Origin: Betaproteobacteria bacterium
Lineage (GTDB): Bacteria; Pseudomonadota; Gammaproteobacteria; Burkholderiales; Casimicrobiaceae
Reading direction: 5' to 3'
DNA length: 64,000 nucleotides
NCBI GenBank assembly: GCA_013298145.1
Contig: JAAFJO010000003.1
Location: 496,001 to 560,000, forward strand
This document shows, piece by piece, positions 1 to 8,666 of the stretch. Made by a program: the position numbers and the translations under genes. Numbering within the stretch: the stretch's first letter is position 1; each line of letters starts with the position of its first letter. A model generated the notes under the pieces. That model was given only the letters and a program-made list of their open reading frames with translations. It ran no database searches and had not been told where the DNA came from.

Positions 1-66
1 GACATCAAGAGCTATCCAGTGAAAATCGAAGGGAGTCGAGTGTTTGTTTGTCTCGATCCCGTGTAG
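1..66 (+). CDS. 3' end of a gene, possibly a Rieske-type [2Fe-2S] protein
   Basis: The first frame is open from base 1 to a TAG at 64-66 and gives 21 residues containing SYPVKIEGSRVFV. This pattern of a short strand, 'PVKIEG' and a final hydrophobic strand resembles the C-terminus of small Rieske ferredoxins and NirD-like subunits. The iron-sulfur ligands would lie upstream of the window, so the assignment rests on the tail alone. The 180 bases between this stop and the next gene (67-246) are AT-richer and show no recognisable gene. Confidence 0.45.
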   Translation, partial: DIKSYPVKIEGSRVFVCLDPV

Positions 67-246
67 CTCATGTCAATTACGAGCTAAATTGCCTAAATAC
101 CGTTTTAATTGGGCTAGAAGTCAATTATTGCGATAATCGTTACTGGTTATTTATGGCGCTTAGTCCTTCTGTTTCAGGCGATCGAGCGAATTCATGTGAG
201 GGAACTCATTCGGTTTTTTTGACTTCCGCGTCGATCAACCGCACGT

Positions 247-1014
247 TCACACGGACGCGAATCGAGCCGCGAGACTCGCCGCACTATCCCGCAATAAGTT
301 TTGGTCCGCGCCAACGGCAACAAATAGTGCGCCATGCTCAGCGAAATACTTCGCAAGCGCTTCATCGCCGATCAACACGCCCGGGGCTTTGCCACACTTC
401 AAAATAACCTTGAACGCGTCAACCGTAGCCTTCACCACATCGGGGTGTTTTGGGTTGCCAAGATGCCCCATGGCAGCGGATAAGTCCCCTGGGCCGATGA
501 ACACGCCGTCGATGCCTGGCACACTCGCGATGGCCTCTAGATTGGCAATGCCCTCGAGCGTTTCAACCTGCACGAGTACGCAAATTTCCTCTTGCGCACG
601 AACCGCGTAATCCTTCACGCGACCATAGTGGCTAGCACGCGGTGCGCCTGCGTAACCACGCACGCCAACAGGCGGATAGCTGCAATAGGAAACGGCATCG
701 CGCGCTTCTTGTTCGGTTTGCACGTACGGAATGAGCACCGTCTGAACACCGACATCCAATAAGCGCTTCATCACCACCATGTCGTTCCAAGGCGGGCGAA
801 CGATCGGAGCCGTTTTGCTGCCCTTCATCGCTTGGAGCTGGCTCACGATGTGGGGCAGCTCGTTGGGCGAATGCTCCATATCGAGCAGCAACCAATCAAA
901 CCCACAATCCGCAAGAATTTCGGTTGAAATGTGGCTACATAAGTGCGACCACAAACCGATTTGCTGCTGTTTCGCTTTGATTGCGTGTTTGAAGTGATTG
1001 ATGGGTAGATCCAT
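247..1014 (-). CDS. garL: HpcH/HpaI-family aldolase, probable 5-keto-4-deoxy-D-glucarate aldolase
   Basis: This 255-residue class II aldolase should split 5-keto-4-deoxyglucarate into pyruvate and tartronate semialdehyde in the cytoplasm. The sequence shows family blocks in order: LLLDMEHSPNE with the catalytic His near residue 48, VRPPWND, the metal-binding Glu in VQVETLEG and Asp in GIDGVFIGPGDLS. The ATG at 1014 is preferred because the longer frame (from 1062) would overlap the end of gudD and the family is normally about 256 residues. It is the last gene of the unit garR-gudD-garL, and its product is the substrate of the neighbouring reductase. Related aldolases act on rhamnonate or 4-hydroxy-2-oxo acids, so the substrate is inferred from context. 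Confidence 0.85.
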   Translation of the reverse strand: MDLPINHFKHAIKAKQQQIGLWSHLCSHISTEILADCGFDWLLLDMEHSPNELPHIVSQLQAMKGSKTAPIVRPPWNDMVVMKRLLDVGVQTVLIPYVQTEQEARDAVSYCSYPPVGVRGYAGAPRASHYGRVKDYAVRAQEEICVLVQVETLEGIANLEAIASVPGIDGVFIGPGDLSAAMGHLGNPKHPDVVKATVDAFKVILKCGKAPGVLIGDEALAKYFAEHGALFVAVGADQNLLRDSAASLAARFASV

Positions 1015-1043
1015 ATTTTTCGGTACACCACTGAATCGTTGAT

Positions 1044-2375
1044 TTATTGCCGTACGAGGCAAGGCATCTTGTTATTGAACTTCCAATTCGGAATCAGATA
1101 CTGCATCGCGATCGCATCGTCACGAACGCCGAGACCGTGTTGCAAGTAAAGCTGATGCGCGCGCTCCACTGACGCCATATCGAGCTCGATGCCGAGCCCA
1201 GGCTTCGTTGGCACACTAACGTATCCGTCCTTGATCTGGAGCGGCTCCTTGGTAAGGTATTCGCCGTCTTGCCAGATCCAATGCGTGTCGATCGCCGTGA
1301 CTTTGCCCGGCGCAGCGGCAGCGCAATGCGTGAACATCGCAAGCGACACGTCGAAATGATTGTTCGAATGCGAGCCCCAAGTGAGGTCATACATCTGACA
1401 AAGTTGGGCAACGCGAACGGAGCCTTGTAAGGTCCAAAAATGCGGGTCGGCAAGCGGAATATCGACAGACTGCAACTGAATTGAGTGAGCCATCTCACGC
1501 CAATCGGTTGCCACCATGTTCGTCGCCGTTGGCAGCCCAGTCGCACGACGAAATTCAGCCATGACTTCACGGCCTGAGAACACGCCTTCAGCGCCACATG
1601 GATCCTCAGCGTACGCCATCGTCTCACGATGATCACGAAGCAAACGAATCGCGTCTTTGAGGTGCCAGCCGCCGTTAGGGTCTAGCGTCACGCGCGCATT
1701 CGGGAAGGCTTCGTGAAGCGCGATGATCGCCTCCACCTCTTCTTCACCACGGAATACGCCGCCCTTTAGTTTGAAGTCTTGAAATCCGTAGCGCTCGTTT
1801 GTAGCGCGTGCGAGTTTGACAATGGCCTCGGGCGTCGCCGCTTCCTCGTTACGCAAACGACACCACTCGTTGTCGGCATCAAGCTCGGCGCGATATCGCA
1901 AATCCGTGCGCTTGCGATCGCCGATGTAGAACAAATAGCCAAGCATCTGTACGCGTTCGCGTTGCTGCCCCTCGCCCAAAAGCGCAGCGACCGGTACGTT
2001 GAGATGTTGCCCAAGCAAATCAAGTAATGCACTCTCGACCGCTGTCACCGCATGAATGGCCACGCGCAGATCAAAGGTCTGCTGTCCGCGCCCACCGCTG
2101 TCGCGATCAGCAAACGCAGCGCGCATGCGATTGAGCACCGCGTTATACGCGCCAACGGGTTGACCGACGATCAATGACGCCGCATCTTCAACCGTCTTGC
2201 GAATCTTTTCACCACCAGGCACTTCACCCAAGCCTATGTGACCGCTCGAATCGGTCGCAATCACGATATTGCGAGTGAAGAATGGTCCGTGTGCGCCACT
2301 CAGGTTCAGCAACATGCTGTCGCGTCCGGCAACGGGCACGACGCGTAAATGGGTAATGACGGGAGATTGAGACAT
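1044..2375 (-). CDS. gudD: Glucarate dehydratase
   Basis: Glucarate dehydratase of the enolase superfamily removes water from D-glucarate (and L-idarate) to give 5-keto-4-deoxyglucarate. The 443-residue length is normal for GudD. Visible active-site elements are the KxK motif in FQDFKLKGG, the Mg ligands in [16 protein letters not shown] and TNMVATDW, and the His of [11 protein letters not shown]. It lies between garR (41 bases upstream) and garL (29 bases downstream), so the three genes form a compact hexarate-degradation operon. Galactarate dehydratase GarD is a different family and is not encoded in this window. Either this enzyme works on glucarate only or another locus supplies GarD. Confidence 0.95.
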   Translation of the reverse strand: MSQSPVITHLRVVPVAGRDSMLLNLSGAHGPFFTRNIVIATDSSGHIGLGEVPGGEKIRKTVEDAASLIVGQPVGAYNAVLNRMRAAFADRDSGGRGQQTFDLRVAIHAVTAVESALLDLLGQHLNVPVAALLGEGQQRERVQMLGYLFYIGDRKRTDLRYRAELDADNEWCRLRNEEAATPEAIVKLARATNERYGFQDFKLKGGVFRGEEEVEAIIALHEAFPNARVTLDPNGGWHLKDAIRLLRDHRETMAYAEDPCGAEGVFSGREVMAEFRRATGLPTATNMVATDWREMAHSIQLQSVDIPLADPHFWTLQGSVRVAQLCQMYDLTWGSHSNNHFDVSLAMFTHCAAAAPGKVTAIDTHWIWQDGEYLTKEPLQIKDGYVSVPTKPGLGIELDMASVERAHQLYLQHGLGVRDDAIAMQYLIPNWKFNNKMPCLVRQ

Positions 2376-2416
2376 AACGAATATGTAGCGCTTTTTCGCT
2401 TACGATGCATCCGCGG

Positions 2417-3307
2417 CTATAAGTGGACCGAGTCGAGTGAAAAGTTTGACGCAGTCTCAAGCACTTTAATCAATGCAGAGTGATCCCAGTTCGCGCCGTC
2501 CTGAGCCACGCATGCGTTCATCATTTGCGCCACGCTTGCCGTATGCGGGAGCGACACACCTAGCGCGCGCGCGCCGTCCAGCGCAAGGCGGATGTCTTTT
2601 TGATGCAAGCCGATGCGAAAGCCTGGCGCGAACGTACGCTTAATCATGCGCTCGCCATGAACCTCCAAAATTCTGCTCGCAGCGAATCCCCCCATCAGCG
2701 CCTCGCGCACCTTGGCGGGATTTGCACCCGCTTTCGTAGCGAAGAGCAACGCCTCGGCGACTGCCTCGATCGTGAGTGCAACGATGATCTGGTTTGCTAC
2801 TTTGCAAGTTTGTCCAGCACCGTTTTCGCCGACATGCGTGATGTTCTTTCCCATTAACGCGAAGAGCGGCTTTACGCGATCAAACGCGCTCGACTCGCCG
2901 CCCACCATGATGGTGAGCGTTGCAGCCTTGGCACCCACTTCGCCGCCGGATACTGGCGCATCGAGATAGTGTGCGCCGAGCTTCCTTACTTTGGCTGCGA
3001 ATTCCTTTGTCTCGATGGGCGAGATTGAGCTCATGTCCACGATGATCTTCCCAGCAAGGGGCGCTTCGCACACGCCGTTTGCAGCAAATAGAACATCCTG
3101 AACTTGCGGCGTATCCGGAACCATGATGAAAACGATGTCGGCGGCGGCGGCGACGTCTCTGGCGCTATCGAGTACTGTCGCTCCCTTTTCGCGAAGTGAG
3201 GCTGGAAATTCGCCCTGGGTGTTTGCGTGGAGCTCATAGCCCGCGTCAATGAGATGCGCAGCCATGGGCGCGCCCATGATCCCTAAGCCGATAAATCCAA
3301 TCTTCAC
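2417..3307 (-). CDS. garR: 2-hydroxy-3-oxopropionate (tartronate semialdehyde) reductase
   Basis: This beta-hydroxyacid dehydrogenase reduces tartronate semialdehyde to D-glycerate with NAD(P)H, completing the hexarate pathway. The N-terminal dinucleotide motif GFIGLGIMGAP, the substrate loop DAPVSGGEVGA and the catalytic Lys in GQTCKVANQ are all present. I start the protein at GTG 3307 (VKIGFIG), because the frame upstream (to 3382) does not look like family sequence and 296 residues is the usual size. A GAGA-rich stretch precedes this GTG. It is the first gene of garR-gudD-garL and has an operator-like palindrome about 190 bases upstream. Confidence 0.92.
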   Translation of the reverse strand: MKIGFIGLGIMGAPMAAHLIDAGYELHANTQGEFPASLREKGATVLDSARDVAAAADIVFIMVPDTPQVQDVLFAANGVCEAPLAGKIIVDMSSISPIETKEFAAKVRKLGAHYLDAPVSGGEVGAKAATLTIMVGGESSAFDRVKPLFALMGKNITHVGENGAGQTCKVANQIIVALTIEAVAEALLFATKAGANPAKVREALMGGFAASRILEVHGERMIKRTFAPGFRIGLHQKDIRLALDGARALGVSLPHTASVAQMMNACVAQDGANWDHSALIKVLETASNFSLDSVHL

Positions 3308-3491
3308 TCGCGATCTCGCTTTCTTTTGTTCGTTTGTTAGGCCTGAGCCGGCATTGGTTTTCGCGCTCTCCGACCTCAGCAAAGACGCTCAGCTTGTCTT
3401 CACACTGCTTGTACAACGCGTTTGGCGTCGATCAAGGCGCGAAAGTCTTCGGCCGCCTGTCATTCGCTCGCACTGCAGTGATCTCTTATCG

Positions 3492-3504
3492 GATGTCGGA
3501 CATC
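3492..3504. promoter_or_regulatory. Operator-like palindrome GATGTCGGACATC and promoter of the garR operon
   Basis: A perfect 13-bp palindrome with a 1-base centre lies in the 301-base gap between the garR start and the end of the upstream dctP gene. On the minus strand a TATGAT -10-like box overlaps its upstream edge, so a bound repressor would block the garR promoter. The core GTCNGAC fits the GT-N3-AC half-site arrangement known for FadR-type GntR regulators, and the same palindrome occurs at 11760-11772 and imperfectly at 18573-18585. I see nothing else recognisable in the gap. Confidence 0.6.
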
Positions 3505-3608
3505 ATATCATATTGCAGGGAGAACCCCTACGCGTCTAAGGCAGCATGCACGAAAGACATACAACCATCCGCCGACGCAGCCGAGCCAACTAACGAGAAC
3601 TTATCCAC

Positions 3609-4616
3609 CTAATTCGCGAGAATCGTGACCAACTCGTCTTTGGTGTCTGGATTGGTCCAGTATTTCTGAAGCAGCGGCTTCATTCGAGCCACGTAAGCGC
3701 CGTATTCAATGGGTCGATCGAACACTACGCCGGCCTTCCGAGCGACAAGCTTCGCTTCGTCCACCTGCTTAACCCAGAGCTCACGCATCTTTTTTGCGGA
3801 TCTCTCACCTGCGGCGAGAAAAAGTTTTTGATCGTCGGCCGAGAGCTTGCGCCAGGCGCTCGAAGAAATCACAAGCGCTTCCGGCGTGATCACATGCTCA
3901 GTTTGAAAAAAGTAACGGGCGCTTTTGTAGTGCCCTGCTGAAACAAAGGACGGCAGGTTGTTTTCAGCACAATCGATTTTGCCTTCATCGAAAGCTGCCT
4001 TCACTTCTTTGTAGGGCACACCCATTGGAGTTGCTCCGAGAAGGGTGATCATCTCTTTGAATACCTCCGTCCCCTGCACTCGGATCCGAAGTCCCTTGAA
4101 ATCGCGTGGCCCCGTTAACTGCTTGTTAGTGCAATAAAACGAACGCGCACCGCCGTCATACCAACCTAGAACAACGAACCCAGCCGCAACGAGCCGCTCC
4201 CGGAAGCGCGCCCCCAAGGCTCCGTCAAGATGCCTAAACATGTGCGCAGTGTCTTTAAACAGAAACGGCAGCGTGATGGCCTTCAGACTCGGTACCGCTT
4301 CCGTTAGCGGAGGCAAGCCGAACTCTCCCATATCGAGTTCCCCCGATTTGAGCATCGAGACCGCCTTCGGCTGATCGCCGAGCGTAGCATTCGAGAAAAC
4401 CTGAACGGAGATTCGACCTCTAGTTTGCTCATCAATCTCCGCAGCAAAACTATCGAGTGCCACCGTCACCGGGTAGCCTTCCGGATGGATATTCCAAAGC
4501 CTGAGACGCACGGCTTGAGCGTTTTGCTGCGCTTGAGCGTGCACTGCAGGCAACGCAGCAAGCGCGCCTACGCAGGTAAACAATGCAAGAAAAAAATAGC
4601 AGGTCCTCGAAATCAT
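3609..4616 (-). CDS. TRAP transporter substrate-binding protein (DctP family), orphan
   Basis: This 335-residue periplasmic binding protein carries a Sec signal peptide ending near AVHA and the DctP fold. The region GLRIRVQG contains the conserved Arg that binds the substrate carboxylate, followed by VPYKEVKAAFDEG and CAENN. No DctQ or DctM gene is next to it. The only membrane pair in the window is at 21433-23246, which has its own DctP. It follows the pectate lyase gene by 99 bases in the same direction, so its ligand is probably an acidic sugar. The two DctP proteins share family motifs but are not close copies. Confidence 0.88.
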   Translation of the reverse strand: MISRTCYFFLALFTCVGALAALPAVHAQAQQNAQAVRLRLWNIHPEGYPVTVALDSFAAEIDEQTRGRISVQVFSNATLGDQPKAVSMLKSGELDMGEFGLPPLTEAVPSLKAITLPFLFKDTAHMFRHLDGALGARFRERLVAAGFVVLGWYDGGARSFYCTNKQLTGPRDFKGLRIRVQGTEVFKEMITLLGATPMGVPYKEVKAAFDEGKIDCAENNLPSFVSAGHYKSARYFFQTEHVITPEALVISSSAWRKLSADDQKLFLAAGERSAKKMRELWVKQVDEAKLVARKAGVVFDRPIEYGAYVARMKPLLQKYWTNPDTKDELVTILAN

Positions 4617-4715
4617 GTTGTTCGGCCCTCCTTGAACGTAGTTGATCTACAGACACCCTAGTCACCATCAGTCCGCTTGCTGCGCTATTCGCAGAGCGCA
4701 CGAGGATCCGCCCTT

Positions 4716-6128
4716 TCATATCGAGGGCTTTGTATTCGTTGCGAACACCAACTTGTGTTCGATGGCAACTCTCTCGCGAGCCGCGCTCGTGCCCGCGCCC
4801 GCATGTCCGCGCAGTCGTGTCGTGAGATCAGATGCGGATGAGAGCTGATAGAGATAGGGCACTCGCCACGTGGCGCTGGCGGAAATAATCGCTCCTGCGC
4901 TTGGCGGATCAACAGCCAACATACGCCATTGGCCATCGATCAATTGCACATTGTCACGGATGGCTAAGCGATCACCGCGTAACAAACGGAAAATTCTTGT
5001 GGAACCATGACGTTCTAAAATGAATGCGTTCGCCTCAGCGAAGATGCTCGAGCCGATGCCAACGCCAATTGAGTACCCGTAATCGTAATCAGCGCCTATG
5101 GTCGCCGTGTACAAATTGTTGTACACATGAACCTGTCCGTAACGAACACGTGGGGAGCGCTCTTTCACATTCTCAAACCAATTGTTGTGGAGTGTGACGC
5201 GCAAACGGCCCGCGTCGTCTTTCCGCGAGTCACTGTTACCGATCAAGAGCCCTTTGTCATGATCGCGAAAATGGCTATTCGAGATCGTGACTAAATCTGA
5301 GCCTCGGATTACGTCAACCAATCCGTCGTGAAACTGCATTGGCCGGTCCAGCAACGTTCTGTTCAGCCGATCAGGGCGGAGGCCATCGCTAAACGTACAA
5401 AAGTCGATCCAGACTCGGCGCGAATTCACCACGGAGATATTGTCGTAAGCCGCATTCCATTCGCCGTGACCGTTATCCGCTGGGTCCCACGCCGGAAAGT
5501 AATCGTACGCGTCCTCAAAAGCGAGATTACGAATGATCACGTTCTCAACATCGAGAAGCATCAAGCTACCGTTCTTCAATATCGCCTTTTCACCCACTCC
5601 CACCAACGTCGTGTTTGACCCTACGCGAATCAGCACCACTTTTTCTTGGTTCCGCGCAGACTGTTGTCGCGCAATCTCTTGCGAGCCTTCGGGCTTGCTT
5701 CTACCCCACGTGGCGGGCGAAAAAGCCGCAGCATACTTATCCCAGCTAAATGCAGGATCTTTGTAGTCGGATTCAGTGAGCGATAGGTTGGAATCATCGA
5801 CGCTAAGGTCGATCACGCCATCAATACGAACAATCTTCGCTTCGTGCGCGAGAGCCTTGTCGTGAGCAGCAAGTGCCGCTACCAACTCGCGACGGTTACG
5901 CACGGTGTAGGTTCTCTGCATGCTGGCGAGAGCCCCGCCTGTCACGGGCTCAGCGTACCCCGCCCACCCAGCATCGGTCGTGTTTGACCGCGCAGCATTC
6001 GCTACTGCGCTCATGCTAGTTACGTTTTGTACGCCTCCGTCAACCACCGCGCAGGAGGATGCGAGCGTGGCACAAGTGATAAACAGCGCCCCTCGCGCTG
6101 ATTTGAAATAGCGCGCGAGGATCTTCAC
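4716..6128 (-). CDS. Pectate lyase, polysaccharide lyase family 1, predicted lipoprotein
   Basis: Pectate lyases cut polygalacturonate by Ca-dependent beta-elimination. The product has the PL1 signature VWIDFCTFSDG, the central GSDLVTISNSHF with DHDKG, and the catalytic-arginine motif ERSPRVRYG followed by VHVYNNLY. I place the start at GTG 6128, which overlaps the TAG of ogl by one base (TAGTG); a TTG at 6167 is the alternative. From the GTG, a short basic stretch and hydrophobic core lead to the lipobox LASSC, so the enzyme is probably anchored in the outer or inner membrane facing the periplasm. The substrate would be unmethylated pectin made available by the pectin methylesterase at 11809. 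Confidence 0.9.
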   Translation of the reverse strand: MKILARYFKSARGALFITCATLASSCAVVDGGVQNVTSMSAVANAARSNTTDAGWAGYAEPVTGGALASMQRTYTVRNRRELVAALAAHDKALAHEAKIVRIDGVIDLSVDDSNLSLTESDYKDPAFSWDKYAAAFSPATWGRSKPEGSQEIARQQSARNQEKVVLIRVGSNTTLVGVGEKAILKNGSLMLLDVENVIIRNLAFEDAYDYFPAWDPADNGHGEWNAAYDNISVVNSRRVWIDFCTFSDGLRPDRLNRTLLDRPMQFHDGLVDVIRGSDLVTISNSHFRDHDKGLLIGNSDSRKDDAGRLRVTLHNNWFENVKERSPRVRYGQVHVYNNLYTATIGADYDYGYSIGVGIGSSIFAEANAFILERHGSTRIFRLLRGDRLAIRDNVQLIDGQWRMLAVDPPSAGAIISASATWRVPYLYQLSSASDLTTRLRGHAGAGTSAARERVAIEHKLVFATNTKPSI

Positions 6129-7276
6129 TATAGAGACGCTAGGAACAGCGCGGTATTGCCGTTGCAATCCGAGGAATAGAGAATCGACTTCTCGTCGGGA
6201 GAAAACGAAGGATGTGGGTGCGTAAGCTGTCGGTCACCCTTGACAACGTCCCAAGACGTGTCGTGCCGCGCGACTTTTCTAGACGAACGATCACGCGTAT
6301 CAAACACGTGCAAGTAGGGATTGGGTTCGACGATATGCGCTGAAGTATTGCTGACGTCGGCGGGCGTGTCGCAGCCATCCCCGACAATGAGCGTGCCGGT
6401 ATGGTTACTCATCAGATGCGAGCAAGGGGGCATCGTGATAATAAGTTGATCATCAAGCGTCGTGGGATCGAGCGAGCGGATATAGCGATTCGGATCGCCT
6501 TCCTTGTAGGAAACGTAAATCATTTTTGAACCGTCGGGTACAAAAAATTCGTGCGTACAGCTTTCTCCGTGTTCATGCGGTTTGCCGCAGCGGATGTTGG
6601 TACCGTCTTCGTTGATGAACCACATCCGCGCATCGATCATGTCGTGCGGCCCTTCGTGACAAAACGCAACGGTGTTGTCATCACCCGGTCGATACAGTGG
6701 ATGGCCGAGCCAGAGCTTTTCTTCATGAATAACGGTGCGCTCGCCACTTGCCAGATCGATACGAATCAAGCGGCAGCGCGGCTTCCGGAGAAACATCTCG
6801 CGGAATTTTTTCCAGTCAGACAGAGGGAACCAATCCTCCTTCGATATCTCGATGCCCACGAGCTTGGTGCATGCACTGTTAGCCACCCAAGTCCCGTAAC
6901 TTACCCAATCGGCGGGTGACGTGTAAACAATCTCTTCGGCCAGTGAATCAAGGTGAACACGAATGAGCGAACGCCCTCCTCTTACCAGATAGAGCAATTT
7001 GTCATCGGGGCTGAGGAATCCGCCAAATGCGTTTTCACCGTCGCCTTCAGTGAGCTGCCGAGCTGTTTTCTCCGCGAAGTTGAGCATGTAGTAATTGCGA
7101 CGCCCATCGAATTCACCCGCGAATAGCAACCTCGACCCATCGTTCGAAAAGCACTTTTGGTAGAAGTAATTTCGGTGGCAAACCACATCCTGAGGTGTGA
7201 GTTGCGTGACGGTTGCGCCAGTGTCGCGATCTGCGTACACGTTGAACTTCAACTCGTGAACTGTATTCTTTGGCAT
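6128..7276 (-). CDS. ogl: Oligogalacturonate lyase (PL22)
   Basis: Ogl cleaves imported (unsaturated) digalacturonate in the cytoplasm, giving 5-keto-4-deoxyuronate. The 382-residue sequence has no signal peptide and shows a seven-bladed propeller pattern with repeated FSxDGSRLLF, LSPDDKLLYLV and FSPDEKSILYSSD blades. His-rich family motifs are CHRNYFY, HLMSNHTG and THPHPSF. It lies 61 bases after togB and is followed with a one-base overlap by the pectate lyase gene, so uptake, external and internal depolymerisation are in one operon. The KduI/KduD enzymes that would use its product are not in the window. Confidence 0.93.
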   Translation of the reverse strand: MPKNTVHELKFNVYADRDTGATVTQLTPQDVVCHRNYFYQKCFSNDGSRLLFAGEFDGRRNYYMLNFAEKTARQLTEGDGENAFGGFLSPDDKLLYLVRGGRSLIRVHLDSLAEEIVYTSPADWVSYGTWVANSACTKLVGIEISKEDWFPLSDWKKFREMFLRKPRCRLIRIDLASGERTVIHEEKLWLGHPLYRPGDDNTVAFCHEGPHDMIDARMWFINEDGTNIRCGKPHEHGESCTHEFFVPDGSKMIYVSYKEGDPNRYIRSLDPTTLDDQLIITMPPCSHLMSNHTGTLIVGDGCDTPADVSNTSAHIVEPNPYLHVFDTRDRSSRKVARHDTSWDVVKGDRQLTHPHPSFSPDEKSILYSSDCNGNTALFLASL

Positions 7277-7337
7277 AGCTTTTTTTCGGTGAATCTAGGG
7301 CTTGTTCACGTTGCTAGGAACTGCTTACCGACACGCA

Positions 7338-8639
7338 CTAGAGGCGTTGGAGAATGGTTGAACCTTGCTCGCTGAGCTGCTTTGCAGCTTCATCGGCGCT
7401 GATCTTTCCATAGCCGATTTGCTCAAACACTTCGCGCATGAATTTCTGAACACGGGGGTGCTCAAGCTGCGCGGCTGGGAGCGAAATCGCACCCGCTTTT
7501 TGCTGCGTTGAAATCCGCGCGTAGGCCTTGAGCTCTATCGGGCGAAGTCGATCTTCTTTTTGGAGCTGCTGGAATGCGCTCAACGATGCGGGCGTACCGC
7601 GCGACATGTCGATGATCCGAACTGCCTCTGGGTCAGTCAAAACAAAGTTGACAAACTTCGCTGCGAGTTCAGGATGTTTGCTACGTTTGGAGACAGCATA
7701 GACAAGCGATGATCGTCCAAACATGCCTGAATTTTTAGCGCCTGGTAGCGTGAGAAAGTCGCCGACATCAAGCTCTTGTCCCTTGCTCGGCAATGTGCTG
7801 CCAATGAGTCGAACTGTTGAATCCCAGGTGTACACACCAGCCCAGTTGCCATTCACCCAATCAGGCTGTTGCTCCACTGGCTTCTCAACGCCGCCTAGGC
7901 TAGCTCGATACGGCAGCGGCGTAACAATCTTCTCGTCTTGCAAACGCTTGTAAAACGCTGCCCAGTCTTTGAGCGCCGCCGCACTCATCGCAATTTTTCC
8001 TGTCTTCGGATCGATGTAGGGCGTGCCGTGTTTTTGGTATGCGTACGCGTGACTCAAAAGAATTAGATCGTAGAGATTGCCATCAAGCAGGTAGCCTTTG
8101 TCACCAACTTTCGCGCGAAATGCTTTACCAGCTGTAAAGAGCTCGTCCCAATTTTTTGGAGGCTGGACTCCCGCTTTAGCTAACGCCGACTTATTCCAGT
8201 AAAAGATCCTAGCTGCAAATCCAACGGGCATAGCGTTCAGTTTTCCGTTGATTGTGGTGAGCGCTAGGTCTTGATCTGTGAAGTCTGTCAACTTCATCGA
8301 GGCGGCGCTTTTACGTAGATCGTAGAAGCCGTCTCCGCCTTTGGAAAATGCTGACAACCAAGCCCAGTTGAGCTGCATCACGTCGGGCTCGTTACGACCC
8401 GCAATCTGGGTTGAAAGTCGCTCCTGATAACCCTGGAAGCCGGAGTACTCGGCCTTAATCTTTACGCCAGGATTTTTCGCTTCAAACAGCTTCGACGCCT
8501 TGAGCATTGCTTCGTGGCGCTCGCCGCCTCCCCACCAAGAGAAGCGCAATTCCTGCGCAGCGGCGTTTGCAAACATGCCCGCAGACACTAAGCTCGCGCA
8601 CGCAAGCGCCGCAGACAATTTTTGAACAGAAAATTTCAT
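7338..8639 (-). CDS. togB: ABC transporter sugar-binding protein, probable oligogalacturonide binder
   Basis: This 433-residue family 1 extracellular solute-binding protein has a signal peptide ending near ANAAAQ and then RFSWWGGGERHEAMLKA, the typical start of the mature TogB-like protein. PDVMQLNWAWL and GNWAGVYTWDST are further family segments. It follows the ATPase gene by 27 bases and precedes ogl. The four-gene transporter next to ogl and a pectate lyase makes oligogalacturonides the likely ligand. The family also binds other sugars, so the substrate is a context inference. Confidence 0.85.
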   Translation of the reverse strand: MKFSVQKLSAALACASLVSAGMFANAAAQELRFSWWGGGERHEAMLKASKLFEAKNPGVKIKAEYSGFQGYQERLSTQIAGRNEPDVMQLNWAWLSAFSKGGDGFYDLRKSAASMKLTDFTDQDLALTTINGKLNAMPVGFAARIFYWNKSALAKAGVQPPKNWDELFTAGKAFRAKVGDKGYLLDGNLYDLILLSHAYAYQKHGTPYIDPKTGKIAMSAAALKDWAAFYKRLQDEKIVTPLPYRASLGGVEKPVEQQPDWVNGNWAGVYTWDSTVRLIGSTLPSKGQELDVGDFLTLPGAKNSGMFGRSSLVYAVSKRSKHPELAAKFVNFVLTDPEAVRIIDMSRGTPASLSAFQQLQKEDRLRPIELKAYARISTQQKAGAISLPAAQLEHPRVQKFMREVFEQIGYGKISADEAAKQLSEQGSTILQRL

Positions 8640-8666
8640 GTGTATTCCTTCAACCCGACGCGTCGT

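Noticed and set aside
48..407. Plus-strand frame overlapping the end of the aldolase gene
   Set aside because: Its second half is antisense to the conserved aldolase C-terminus and the translation has no family features.
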